Part shown: positions 1 to 7,516 of the stretch, piece after piece | Numbering within the stretch: position 1 is the first letter of the stretch | How the letters are laid out: every line of letters starts with the position of its first letter | NCBI GenBank assembly: GCA_039812545.1 | Contig: JBDIAR010000022.1 | Location: forward strand, 1 to 26,033 | Direction: 5' to 3' | Length of the DNA stretch: 26,033 nt | DNA from: JBDIAR01 sp039812545 | GTDB taxonomy: Bacteria; Actinomycetota; Actinomycetes; Actinomycetales; Dermatophilaceae | The notes under the pieces: generated by a model | Seen by the model: the letters and a program-made list of their open reading frames with translations, nothing else | Database searches by the model: none | What the model was told of the DNA's origin: nothing | Made by a program: the position numbers and the translations under genes

Positions 1-534
1 CAGGCGTCCTACGGCCCGACCCGGCTGGCCGTCCGGGCCCTCGACGACGACGGGAAACCGCTGCCCTCGCCCGGCGGCGCGACGTTCCTCCCCGACCAGG
101 CCGGGGTCCTCAAGGGGTCGGTCAGCGTGATCGTGCCGAGTGCGGCGCGCACCATCGTCGTCCTCACCTGTCACCAGGGCGATGCTGGCGGGCCGCCGTG
201 CACGCCATCCGACGAGCAGGTGCATCTGGTGGTCCCGGGGCCGGCGGCTCGCCTGGGTTCGGTGATCACCGCGACGGCCGACGGCGACCTGTCGTATACC
301 GTCTCGGGTTCGGGCCTGCAGTCCTTGGCGTCGGTCGAGGTAGAGGTGGGGCCCGCCGGTGGACCGCCCATCTCCCGCTCACACGCGACGCCGTCCACCG
401 GGGGGGAGCTGTCGGTCACCGGGACCGTCAAGATCCCGACGCCCGCACAGCCGATCATCGTCTCCGTCCGGCGATGCGCGCTCGACGGGGCGTGCGACGC
501 CGCCCGGGAACTCGCGCGGTACCAATCCCGATAG
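1..534 (+). CDS. 3' end of a probable exported beta-sandwich protein (partial)
   Basis: The frame is open from base 1 and ends at TGA 532-534, so the 5' part lies outside the window. The visible 177 residues are rich in Val, Ser, Thr, Gly and Pro. They have alternating hydrophobic stretches typical of Ig-like or other beta-sandwich domains. Two close Cys pairs (LTCHQG...PPCTP and RRCALDGAC) could form disulfides, which would suit an extracytoplasmic location. No catalytic motif and no membrane anchor is visible in this part. A GTG at 127 could serve as a start, but the frame upstream continues with the same codon bias, so I treat it as internal. I do not recognise the family. The downstream MFS gene starts 91 bp later on the same strand, which leaves co-transcription possible. 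Confidence 0.6.
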   Translation, partial: QASYGPTRLAVRALDDDGKPLPSPGGATFLPDQAGVLKGSVSVIVPSAARTIVVLTCHQGDAGGPPCTPSDEQVHLVVPGPAARLGSVITATADGDLSYTVSGSGLQSLASVEVEVGPAGGPPISRSHATPSTGGELSVTGTVKIPTPAQPIIVSVRRCALDGACDAARELARYQSR

Positions 535-575
535 CGGTACGACGACAACGACGAAGGCCGCCACCGCGAAGCGGA

Positions 576-588
576 CCGGTTAAACCGG
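576..588. repeat. 13-bp perfect palindrome between the first two genes
   Basis: CCGGTT-A-AACCGG is a perfect inverted repeat with 6-bp arms. It lies 42 bp after the stop of the partial gene and 38 bp before the MFS start. It could be an operator for the transporter gene or a weak hairpin. There is no T-run to make it a typical terminator. Confidence 0.35.
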
Positions 589-625
589 CTGCGGGTAACC
601 AGGCCGGCGTGGGATCCTGCCCGCC

Positions 626-1915
626 GTGGGACTACTCCGGCGGATCGCCGCACTGCGTCTGGACACGACGCCGCTGCGGACGTCCCGCGACTTCCGGATC
701 CTGTTCCTCGGCGGCACGGTGTTCTACCTGGGCGGCATGGTCAGCTATGTCGCGGTGCCGTTCCAGGTGTTCCACCTGACGTCGTCGAATTTCGCGGTCG
801 GCGCGCTCGGCATCGTCGAACTCGTCCCGCTGCTCGTCTTCGGATTGTGGGGCGGGGCGCTGGCCGATCACGTCGATCGGAGACGGCTCCTCATCGTGAC
901 CGGTATCGCGCAGGCGATCCTGACCGGAGCCTTGCTCGCGAACGCGATGCGGCCCGAACCCAGCGTCCCGGTGATCTACGCCGTCGCCGCCCTGCTGACT
1001 GTGGCGGGCGCCCTGCAGCGCCCGTCGCGGGACGCGCTGCTGCCGCGCACCGTCACCCACGACCAACTCCCCGCGGCAATGGCGTTGTCCTCGTTCGGCA
1101 TACAGTTCGCCATGCTCGTCGGACCGGCGATCGGCGGGATCGTGCTGGACGTCGTGGGGGTGGCCTGGTGTTTCGCCGTCGACGTCCTCGGTCTGGTCGT
1201 CGCCACCGTGCTGTTCACCCGGTTGGGGAGTTATCCGCGGCAGGGGCGCCCGCCGTCGCTGTCCGGCATACGGGAGGGTCTGGCGTATGCCGTGCGTCGC
1301 CCCGATCTGCTCGGCACCTATGTCGTGGACCTGGTCGCGATGGTGATGGCGATGCCGATCGTGCTCTTCCCCGCGCTGGCGACCCAGGTGTTCGCGACGC
1401 CGGCGCTGCTCGGAGTGGTCTACAGCGCCGAGGGGGTCGGTAGCCTGCTGGCCACGGCGAGCTCCGGGTGGACCGGGCGGGTGCACCATCACGGACGGGC
1501 GGTCGTGATCGCCGCGATCGTGTGGGGCCTGGCGATGGGGGCGGTCGGTGTGGCACCGACGATCTGGGTCGCGCTCGCGGCGCTCGTCGTGGCGGGGGCG
1601 GCGGACATGATCAGCGGGCTGTTCCGGTCGATCATCTGGAACCAGACCATCCCGGACGAACTGCGGGGTCGACTGGCCGGGATCGAGATGCTGTCGTACT
1701 CGGTCGGGCCGCTGGGCGGACAGGTGCGGGCCGGGCTGGTGGCCGACCGGTTCGGGGTGCGCCAGGCGATCACCAGCGGCGGGCTGCTGTGTGCGGTGGG
1801 CGTGGTCGCGACGGCGGCGTGGCTGCGGCCGTTCTGGCGGTACGACGCGCGCACCGACGAACACGCCGTACGGGAACGGGAGTTGCGCGCGGCCGGCGGT
1901 GGCGAAGCGGCATAG
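626..1915 (+). CDS. MFS exporter, EntS-like (MFS_3 type)
   Basis: The 429-residue protein is very hydrophobic with about 12 predicted membrane segments, the standard length for a 12-TM major facilitator. The N-terminus (TSRDFRILFLGGTVFYLGG) and the loop 2-3 motif A (GGALADHVDRRRLL) match the EntS/enterobactin-exporter group of MFS proteins (pfam05977-like). These export siderophores, macrolides or other small molecules by proton antiport. The substrate cannot be read from sequence. The start is GTG 626; the ribosome site is weak, and the first membrane segment begins about 22 residues in, so a slightly later start is possible. The gene carries three GTATGCC/GGCATAC heptamers, two of them read as Gly-Ile with the rare ATA codon. 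The vapBC pair follows 31 bp downstream but appears to have its own promoter. Confidence 0.85.
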   Translation: MGLLRRIAALRLDTTPLRTSRDFRILFLGGTVFYLGGMVSYVAVPFQVFHLTSSNFAVGALGIVELVPLLVFGLWGGALADHVDRRRLLIVTGIAQAILTGALLANAMRPEPSVPVIYAVAALLTVAGALQRPSRDALLPRTVTHDQLPAAMALSSFGIQFAMLVGPAIGGIVLDVVGVAWCFAVDVLGLVVATVLFTRLGSYPRQGRPPSLSGIREGLAYAVRRPDLLGTYVVDLVAMVMAMPIVLFPALATQVFATPALLGVVYSAEGVGSLLATASSGWTGRVHHHGRAVVIAAIVWGLAMGAVGVAPTIWVALAALVVAGAADMISGLFRSIIWNQTIPDELRGRLAGIEMLSYSVGPLGGQVRAGLVADRFGVRQAITSGGLLCAVGVVATAAWLRPFWRYDARTDEHAVRERELRAAGGGEAA

Positions 1916-1918
1916 CCG

Positions 1919-1946
1919 GTAGGAGTTGGAGAAGTAGGATTCCTAC
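1919..1946 (+). promoter_or_regulatory. vapBC promoter/operator (leaderless, palindromic)
   Basis: GTAGGA-T-TCCTAC (1934-1946) is a perfect palindrome abutting the vapB ATG at 1947. A third half-site GTAGGA lies at 1919-1924, exactly 15 bp upstream of the same half of the palindrome. Inside the palindrome TAGGAT (1935-1940) fits a TAnnnT -10 box placed 6 nt before the ATG, the geometry of a leaderless actinobacterial transcript. VapB/AbrB-type antitoxins commonly bind such palindromes with VapC to repress their own operon, so this is the likely autoregulatory site. Confidence 0.6.
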
Positions 1947-2174
1947 ATGCGAGTTTCCGAGAAGGGCCAGGTCACCATTCCGAAGCCGCTGCGCGACGCG
2001 CTGGGCATCGAACCGGGCACCGAGGTGACCTTCGACCGGCAGGACGACGCCGTCGTCATCCGCAAGGCGGCCGCCGATGTCTCGCGTGGACATCGGCTCG
2101 TCTCGCGACTGAGGGGTCGTGGCGACATCACGATGACCACGGACGAGATACTGACGTTGACCCGCGGGGAGTGA
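1947..2174 (+). CDS. vapB: AbrB/MazE-type antitoxin, VapB-like
   Basis: This 75-residue protein opens with a SpoVT/AbrB-type swapped-hairpin DNA-binding domain (residues 1-44: RVSEKGQVTIPKPLRDALGI...GTEVTF). That pattern is diagnostic for AbrB-family antitoxins. The C-terminal 30 residues (RGHRLVSRLRGRGDITMTTD) resemble the toxin-wrapping tail of VapB. The gene ends 4 bp before vapC on the same strand, the standard antitoxin-first order. Its role would be to neutralise the PIN-domain RNase and to repress the operon from the palindrome just upstream. The ATG at 1947 directly follows that palindrome, which supports the start choice. Confidence 0.85.
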   Translation: MRVSEKGQVTIPKPLRDALGIEPGTEVTFDRQDDAVVIRKAAADVSRGHRLVSRLRGRGDITMTTDEILTLTRGE

Positions 2175-2178
2175 GGAA

Positions 2179-2619
2179 GTGGTCCCGTCGGCACGGTCGT
2201 CCCAGGCCGCATCGCTGCCACCGGTCACCCTCGTCGACAGCAACGTGCTGCTCGACGTGCTCACGCAAGACCCGACCTGGGAATCGTGGTCGGCGGGGGC
2301 TCTCCAGGACGCCGCCGACCGCGGCGCCATCGCGATCGACCAGATCATTTACGCCGAGGTGTCGACGCGGTTCAGCAGGATCGAGGACTGCGACGAAGCC
2401 CTGGTCGACTTCCGCCGCGAGTCGATGCCGTGGCCGGCGGCGTACCTCGCCGCCCGCGCCCACCGGAACTACCGGTTGAGGGGCGGCGCTCGGACGACGA
2501 CGCTGCCAGACTTCCTGATCGGGGCGCACGCGGCGGTGAGCGGCTTCGTCCTGCTCACCCGGGACGCCGCGCGCTACCGGACGTACTTCCCGACGGTGCG
2601 GCTGATCTGCCCGGACTGA
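2179..2619 (+). CDS. vapC: PIN-domain ribonuclease toxin, VapC-like
   Basis: The 146-residue protein has the PIN-domain acidic set: D20 (LVDSNVLLDVL), E60 (IIYAEVS), D111 (LPDFLIGAHA) and D129 (LLTRDAARY). These coordinate Mg2+ in VapC toxins, which cleave tRNA or rRNA and stall growth unless bound by VapB. Length fits the family once an N-terminal extension of about 15 residues is allowed for. The start GTG 2179 lies 4 bp after the vapB stop with GGGAG/GAGGA sequence upstream, suggesting translational coupling. No later ATG or GTG lies ahead of the first motif, so the extension appears real. The specific RNA target cannot be inferred. Confidence 0.85.
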   Translation: MVPSARSSQAASLPPVTLVDSNVLLDVLTQDPTWESWSAGALQDAADRGAIAIDQIIYAEVSTRFSRIEDCDEALVDFRRESMPWPAAYLAARAHRNYRLRGGARTTTLPDFLIGAHAAVSGFVLLTRDAARYRTYFPTVRLICPD

Positions 2620-2628
2620 CCAGCGACG

Positions 2629-2641
2629 GCTCCGCCGGAGC
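2629..2641. terminator. Weak hairpin between convergent vapC and fadH
   Basis: GCTCC-GCC-GGAGC forms a 5-bp stem in the 64-bp gap between two convergent genes, where a bidirectional terminator is expected. There is no T-tract on either side, so this is only a candidate. Confidence 0.25.
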
Positions 2642-2683
2642 GGGCTGAGTCGAGGCGAGGTTGCGGCTGACGTTGTGTCGATG

Positions 2684-4699
2684 TCAGAGGGCGGCGGCGA
2701 CCTCGGTGCCCTGTTTGATCGCGCGCTTGGCGTCGAGTTCGGCGGCCACGTCGGCGCCACCGATCAGCCGGACGTCGACCCCGGCGGCGGCCAACCCGTC
2801 GTAAAGCTCGCGCTGCGGCTCCTGCCCGGTGCACAGCACGATCGTGTCGACGTCGAGGACCTTGGTGGCCGCGCCGACCCGGATGTGCAGGCCGGCGTCG
2901 TCGATGAGTTCGTACGCCGCGCCGGGGATCGTCACGACGCCCTTCTTCTGCAGGGCGGCCCGGTGGATCCAGCCGGTCGTGCGGCCGAGACCGGCGCCCA
3001 CCTTGGAATCCTTGCGCTGCAACAGGTACACGCTGCGCGCGGGCGGCTCGACGAAGGGTTCGCACAACCCGCCGGGACCGGCATACGAGCTGTCGATGCC
3101 CCACTCGGCGTTGAAGACGGTCGGGTCGAGCGCGCCGCTGGGTCCGGTCTGGGTGAGGTACTCGGCGACGTCGAACCCGATCCCGCCCGCGCCCATGATC
3201 GCCACTCGCTCGCCGACGGGCACGTGGTCGCGCAGCACCTGCAGGTAGGTGACGACCTTCGGGTGGTCGATGCCGGGGACCTCTGGCACGCGGGGTAGGA
3301 CGCCGGTGGCGAGCAGGACGACGTCGTATGCCGTCAGGTCCTCGACCGTGGCGCGGGTGCCGAACCGGGTCTGCACTCCGGTGCGGGTCAGTTCGGTGCC
3401 GAAGTAGCGCAGCGTCTCGTGGAACTCCTCCTTGCCGGGAATCTGTTTGGCGTAGTTGAACTGGCCGCCCAGGGCGTCGTCGGCCTCGAAGAGGGTCACC
3501 GCGTGACCGCGGGCGGCGGCCGTCGTCGCCGCCGCGAGCCCGGCCGGACCGGCACCGACCACGGCGATCCGGCGCGGGGTGCCGGTCGGGGCGATGACGA
3601 GTTCGGTTTCGTGGCACGCGCGCGGGTTGACCAGGCACGAGGTGATCTGGCCGCCGAAGGTGTGGTCGAGACACGCCTGGTTGCAGGCGATGCACGTGTT
3701 GATCCGATCTGCTTGTCCCGCAGCGGCTTTGACGAGGAACTCGGGGTCGGCCAGGAAAGGCCGGGCCATCGAGACCATGTCGGCGGAGCCGTCGGCGAGC
3801 AGGCGTTCGGCCACGTCGGGGTTGTTGATCCGGTTCGTCGTGACCAGGGGTATGCCGACGCTGCCCTTGAGCAGCTTTGTCACCCAGGCGAACCCGGCGC
3901 GCGGCACGCTGGTGGCGATCGTGGGGATCCGGGCCTCGTGCCAGCCGATACCGGAGTTGATCATGCTGGCGCCGGCCGTCTCGACGGCTTGGGCGAGGGT
4001 GATCACCTCATCCAGGGTCGAGCCGCCCTCGACGAGGTCGATCATCGACAGCCGGTAGATGACGATGAAGTCCGGGCCGACCCGTTCGCGCACCCGCCGG
4101 ACGATCTCCACCGGGAACTTGATCCGATTGGCATACGGGCCGCCCCACTCGTCGGTGCGCTGGTTGGTCTTGGCGGCGACGAACTCGTTGATGAGGTACC
4201 CCTCGGAGCCCATGATCTCCACGCCGTCGTACCCCGCCTGCTGGGCGAGGACCGCGCACTCGGCGAAGTCCTCGACGGTGCGGGTCACCTGTTCGCCGGT
4301 CAGCTCGCGCGGCGGGAAGGGGGCGATGGGGGCCTGGATCGGGCTCGGCCCGACCAACTCGGGGTGATAGGCATACCGGCCGAAGTGCAGGATCTGCATG
4401 GCGATCCGGCCGCCGGCGGCGTGCACGGCGTCGGTGACGACCCGGTGTTGGGCGACCTCGTGCGGCCCGGCCAACGTGGCGCCCATCGGGAAGGGGCGAC
4501 CCTCGTCGTTGGGGGAGATCCCACCGGTGACGATGAGGGCGACGCCGGCGCGGGCGCGTTCGGCGTAGAACGCGGCCATCCGCTCGAACCCGCCCGGCAC
4601 CTCCTCCAGCCCGACGTGCATCGACCCCATGAGAACCCGATTGGGCAGGGTGACGAAACCGAGATCGAGGGGTTCGAACAGATGCGGATAGACCGTCAT
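2684..4699 (-). CDS. fadH: NADPH-dependent 2,4-dienoyl-CoA reductase
   Basis: The 671-residue protein has the full FadH layout. An old-yellow-enzyme-type FMN TIM barrel (about 1-330) carries GSEGYLINEF with Y168 and GIGWHEARIP with H254, matching the active-site Tyr and His of E. coli FadH. Then come [4Fe-4S] cysteines C336, C339, C343 and C355, a Rossmann FAD motif GAGPAG (382-387), and a second nucleotide fold with GAGGIGFDVAE. The enzyme reduces 2,4-dienoyl-CoA during beta-oxidation of unsaturated fatty acids in the cytosol. Length equals the family norm. ATG 4699 has an AAAGGA site about 6 nt upstream. A DUF2237 gene on the same strand ends 40 bp upstream, so the two are probably co-transcribed. 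Five GTATGCC-type heptamers lie inside. Confidence 0.95.
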   Translation of the reverse strand: MTVYPHLFEPLDLGFVTLPNRVLMGSMHVGLEEVPGGFERMAAFYAERARAGVALIVTGGISPNDEGRPFPMGATLAGPHEVAQHRVVTDAVHAAGGRIAMQILHFGRYAYHPELVGPSPIQAPIAPFPPRELTGEQVTRTVEDFAECAVLAQQAGYDGVEIMGSEGYLINEFVAAKTNQRTDEWGGPYANRIKFPVEIVRRVRERVGPDFIVIYRLSMIDLVEGGSTLDEVITLAQAVETAGASMINSGIGWHEARIPTIATSVPRAGFAWVTKLLKGSVGIPLVTTNRINNPDVAERLLADGSADMVSMARPFLADPEFLVKAAAGQADRINTCIACNQACLDHTFGGQITSCLVNPRACHETELVIAPTGTPRRIAVVGAGPAGLAAATTAAARGHAVTLFEADDALGGQFNYAKQIPGKEEFHETLRYFGTELTRTGVQTRFGTRATVEDLTAYDVVLLATGVLPRVPEVPGIDHPKVVTYLQVLRDHVPVGERVAIMGAGGIGFDVAEYLTQTGPSGALDPTVFNAEWGIDSSYAGPGGLCEPFVEPPARSVYLLQRKDSKVGAGLGRTTGWIHRAALQKKGVVTIPGAAYELIDDAGLHIRVGAATKVLDVDTIVLCTGQEPQRELYDGLAAAGVDVRLIGGADVAAELDAKRAIKQGTEVAAAL

Positions 4700-4739
4700 C
4701 GTCGTCCTTTCGGTGTGCGGGCAGAACGCACGTGGGTGA

Positions 4740-5135
4740 TCAGGTCAGGCCGTCGAGCGCGCCGAGATCGTCCGGCACGTCGACGGCATACGCCCGCAGG
4801 GCCTCCAGCGGCACGATGTCGAGGGCGCGTTCATGGGTGCTGGCGAGCACGACGGGGGCGGCGATGCCCTCCAGGTAAGACTCGAGCCAGCGGGCGGCCA
4901 CGACACACCACCGGTCGCCGGGTCGCAGCCCGGGGAAGCCGTAGTGCGGCAGGGGGGTGCTCAGGTCGTTGCCGATGGTCTTCTGATGGGTGAGGAACTC
5001 GGCGGTCATCACGGCGCAGACCGTGTGACTGCCGACATCCTGGGGGGAGGTCGAACACGCGCCGTCCCGGTAGAAGCCCGTCAACGGGTCGGTACCGCAT
5101 TCCTGCAGCGGCCCGCCCAGGACGTTCTTGGCCAC
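4740..5135 (-). CDS. DUF2237 family protein
   Basis: This 131-residue protein matches the DUF2237 family throughout: NVLGGPLQECGTDPLTGFYR near the start, then QDVGSHTVCAVMT, GNDLSTPLPHYGFPGL, PGDRWCVVAARW and a C-terminal ASTHERALDIVPLEAL. Four conserved Cys (ECGTD, ACSTS, TVCAV, RWCVV) suggest metal binding or redox chemistry, but the function is not established. I choose GTG 5135 because AAGGGG lies 6 nt upstream and the conserved block begins three residues in. An ATG at 5165 would add ten unconserved residues. The gene runs ahead of fadH with a 40-bp gap, and is divergent from the SGNH hydrolase across 75 bp. Confidence 0.85.
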   Translation of the reverse strand: MAKNVLGGPLQECGTDPLTGFYRDGACSTSPQDVGSHTVCAVMTAEFLTHQKTIGNDLSTPLPHYGFPGLRPGDRWCVVAARWLESYLEGIAAPVVLASTHERALDIVPLEALRAYAVDVPDDLGALDGLT

Positions 5136-5210
5136 GTGGCACCCCTTCGCGATCGTCGTGCACATCTTGTCAGGTTCGTCGCCGCCTGTCCCCTCTGGCA
5201 GGGTGGACCC

Positions 5211-6242
5211 ATGTCGACCGCCTATGTGGGATTGGGTGACTCGTATGCCGCCGGCGTGGGGGCCGGGGAGCGGTTCTGGGACTTCTGGCGGACCACCGCC
5301 GGGTACCCGCTGCAGGTGGCCCGCCGCCTCGGGGTCGAGGTGACCTTCGAGGCGTTCCTCGGGGCCACGGTCGCGGACGTGCTGACCCTCCAACTGGGGG
5401 CGCTCGGCCCGGCCACGAGGTACGTGACGGTGACCGTCGGCGGCAACGACATCGGGTTCGCCCCGGTCCTGATCGTCGCCGCCGAACCGTCCTGGATGTC
5501 CGACAGCGACCATGCGATCGACGGTGCGTTCGAGGCGGTGGCCGAGGTGCTGCCCGGCCGACTCGACGGCCTGTATGCCCGGATCGCCCACCTCGCGCCG
5601 CGGGCCAAGGTGGTCGTCACCGACTATCCGCGGCTGTTCGGCGATCGGGACTGCAACCTGTTGACGTTCTTCTCCGATCACGAGCGCACCCGGCTCAACG
5701 CCGTGGCCGACGCGCTCACCGAGCAGATCGCGCGCGCCGCGGAGCGGGCCGGGTTCGAGTTGGCCCGGGTGCTGCCGCCGTTCGTGGGACACGCGGTCTG
5801 CGCCGACGGCGGCGTCGGGCCGGGCGACGGGGGCGACGGGCCGGGCGACGACGAGCGGGAGTGGATCAACGGGGTCGCCTGGCCGGTCCAGGCCTCGTTC
5901 CATCCGAACGTTCTGGGTCATCAGGTGTATGCCGGGTGCGCGGTGCGGGAACTCGAACCCGATCCCGAGCAGCGCCGGCATCGCAAGGACCCGGTCGTCG
6001 TCCAGGGCGCGATCGCGCAGGGGTCGGCGCCGGTGTTCCACCTGCCCGATCTGACGAGCACGCGCAGTCTGGCCGGGGCGGCCCGGCACGGGCTGGACCC
6101 CCAGGAGATCCGCGAACTCGCTCACCGAGCGGGGCTCGCGGGGAGCCAACCCGCGCCGGCGGGGCCCGGGGCGCTCGGCCGTGATCCGGTGGCGCTGGCG
6201 CGGCTGCACGAACTGGACGCCGAGGTCCGCGGACGCCGCTGA
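5211..6242 (+). CDS. SGNH/GDSL-family hydrolase
   Basis: The 343-residue protein starts with the block I motif GLGDSYAAG (nucleophile S11). It has GGND (N79, D80) as block III and SFHPN (H231) as the C-terminal catalytic His. This is the pattern of actinobacterial SGNH esterases/lipases. No signal peptide or membrane segment is present, since the GDS motif sits at residue 9, so it is probably cytoplasmic, unlike many secreted relatives. A Gly/Asp-rich low-complexity loop (around 203-216) precedes the His block. The last 80-90 residues form a charged tail outside the catalytic fold, of unknown role. ATG 5211 has AGGGTGG upstream. The mshA-like gene starts 38 bp after the stop, so the three plus-strand genes may share a transcript. 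The acyl or acetyl substrate is unknown. Confidence 0.85.
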   Translation: MSTAYVGLGDSYAAGVGAGERFWDFWRTTAGYPLQVARRLGVEVTFEAFLGATVADVLTLQLGALGPATRYVTVTVGGNDIGFAPVLIVAAEPSWMSDSDHAIDGAFEAVAEVLPGRLDGLYARIAHLAPRAKVVVTDYPRLFGDRDCNLLTFFSDHERTRLNAVADALTEQIARAAERAGFELARVLPPFVGHAVCADGGVGPGDGGDGPGDDEREWINGVAWPVQASFHPNVLGHQVYAGCAVRELEPDPEQRRHRKDPVVVQGAIAQGSAPVFHLPDLTSTRSLAGAARHGLDPQEIRELAHRAGLAGSQPAPAGPGALGRDPVALARLHELDAEVRGRR

Positions 6243-6268
6243 GTCGGCGGGCTGTCAGCCCCTCCCGT

Positions 6269-6280
6269 TACAGTCCAGGT
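6269..6280 (+). promoter_or_regulatory. Probable leaderless -10 box for the mshA-like gene
   Basis: TACAGT (6269-6274) fits TAnnnT and ends 6 nt before the ATG at 6281; no convincing ribosome site is present. This spacing is typical of leaderless actinobacterial messages. It supports use of the first ATG and suggests the gene can be transcribed independently of the upstream SGNH gene. Confidence 0.4.
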
Positions 6281-6302
6281 ATGCCGTTGGGTATGCCGTT
6301 GC
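6279..6302 (+). repeat. 12-bp tandem duplication spanning the start codon
   Basis: Two copies of GTATGCCGTTGG, the second ending in C, lie head to tail at 6279-6290 and 6291-6302. Each holds a GTATGCC heptamer whose ATG is an in-frame start, so the protein begins MPLGMPLR and can start at residue 1 or 5. Confidence 0.8.
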
Positions 6303-7516
6303 GCTTGGCCTTCGTGTCACTGCACACCTCGCCGGCCGACGCGCCCGGCTCGGGCGATGCCGGCGGGATGAATGTCGTCGAGTCCCACCAGGCGCAGGCG
6401 CTGGCCCGGCTCGGGCATCACGTCGAGGTGCTGACCCGGCGCAGCGACCCGGACACCCCGCAGGTCACCGAACTGAGTTCGGGGGTCGTGCTGCGGCAGG
6501 TCGACGCCGGGCCACCCACCCGGCTCGCCAAAAGCCTGATCGACGCCCACCTCGACGAGTTCTCCGCTGCGATGGCCGATCTCGGACCGTTCGATCTGAT
6601 CCACTCCCACCACTGGATGTCGGGGGTGGCGGCGCTGCCCTACGCCCGGGCACACGGCATACCGCACGTCCAGAGCTACCACTCGGTGGCCGCGCTGCCG
6701 GACTCCCCGTTGGCCCAGGGGGAGCCGCCGGAGTCGCCCGCCCGGGTGCCGGGCGAGCGGCTCGTCGCCCGCGAGTCCGACGCCGTCGTCGCCGTCAGCG
6801 CAGCCGAGGCGCACACCGTCGTCCAGCGCTGCGGGGCCGCGCCGGAACGGGTGTCGATCGTCTCTCCCGGGGTGGACCGGGACCGGTTCCGGCCGTTGGG
6901 GCCGGGCGAAGAGCGGTGGGGTGCGGGCGAACTCGGCCCCCTGCCACGGGGTTACATCTTGTATGCCGCTCGCCTGCAACCGCTGAAGGGCACCGACCTG
7001 GCGATCGCGGCGATGGCGCACGTGCCGGCGCAGTTGCGGCCGCGGTTGGTCGTGGCCGGTGAGGTGAGTCAGGACTTCCGGTGGTACCGCGAGGAGATCG
7101 ACGCGCTGGTCGCCGACCTCGGGCTCACCGGCGACGTCACCTTCGTCGGGCCGCAGGGCCGGGAGGAGTTGGCCCGGATGCTGCGCGGCTCCCGGATCGT
7201 CCTGGTCCCCTCGCACTCGGAGACGTTCGGGCTCATCGCACTGGAGGCCGCGGCGAGTGGCACACCGGTCGTCGCCAGCGCGGCGGGCGGGTTGCGGGAG
7301 GCGGTGGCCCACGGCGAGACCGGTCAGCTGATGGACTCGCGGCGCCCGCAGGACTGGGGCGATGCCATCACCCGCCTGCTCAGCGACCCGGAGTTGTTGT
7401 ACTGGCAGGGGCAGGTCGCGCGGATCCATGCACGCCGGTTCGACTGGGATTGGGCGGCCCGGCGCCTGGAAGCCCTCTACGCGGAGTTGATCGCGTCCGG
7501 GCCGGTGCCCCGATGA
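6281..7516 (+). CDS. GT4 glycosyltransferase, MshA-like
   Basis: The 411-residue GT-B enzyme resembles D-inositol-3-phosphate glycosyltransferase MshA, first committed step of mycothiol synthesis. The N-terminus (LHTSPADAPGSGDAGGMNV) has MshA's signature GDAGGMNV. HSHHWMSG, the EPPESPARVPGE region, SIVSPGVDRDRF and the C-terminal nucleotide-binding SHSETFGLIALEAAASGTPVVA follow in the MshA order. Length is slightly below typical MshA. It differs at acceptor-side positions: the usual HSHYWLSG is HSHHWMSG (His at 111), and the HTxHT-type segment is QSYHS. It may therefore be a paralogue using another acceptor. ATG 6281 is preferred, with ATG 6293 as alternative. The stop overlaps the start of an MshB-like deacetylase by ATGA, the second enzyme of the same pathway. 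Genuine mshA is possible if no other copy exists. Confidence 0.8.
   Translation: MPLGMPLRLAFVSLHTSPADAPGSGDAGGMNVVESHQAQALARLGHHVEVLTRRSDPDTPQVTELSSGVVLRQVDAGPPTRLAKSLIDAHLDEFSAAMADLGPFDLIHSHHWMSGVAALPYARAHGIPHVQSYHSVAALPDSPLAQGEPPESPARVPGERLVARESDAVVAVSAAEAHTVVQRCGAAPERVSIVSPGVDRDRFRPLGPGEERWGAGELGPLPRGYILYAARLQPLKGTDLAIAAMAHVPAQLRPRLVVAGEVSQDFRWYREEIDALVADLGLTGDVTFVGPQGREELARMLRGSRIVLVPSHSETFGLIALEAAASGTPVVASAAGGLREAVAHGETGQLMDSRRPQDWGDAITRLLSDPELLYWQGQVARIHARRFDWDWAARRLEALYAELIASGPVPR

Noticed and set aside
632..1864. 410-residue open frame on the minus strand opposite the MFS gene
   Set aside because: Arg/His/Asp/Pro-rich composition with no motif. It is the usual mirror of a GC-rich gene.
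3419..4993. 524-residue plus-strand open frame opposite fadH
   Set aside because: No recognisable domain, and it lies antisense to a gene with full FadH motifs.
5136..6209. Long upstream extension of the DUF2237 frame to 6209
   Set aside because: The extra part is antisense to the SGNH hydrolase and lacks conserved sequence; GTG 5135 has a good ribosome site.
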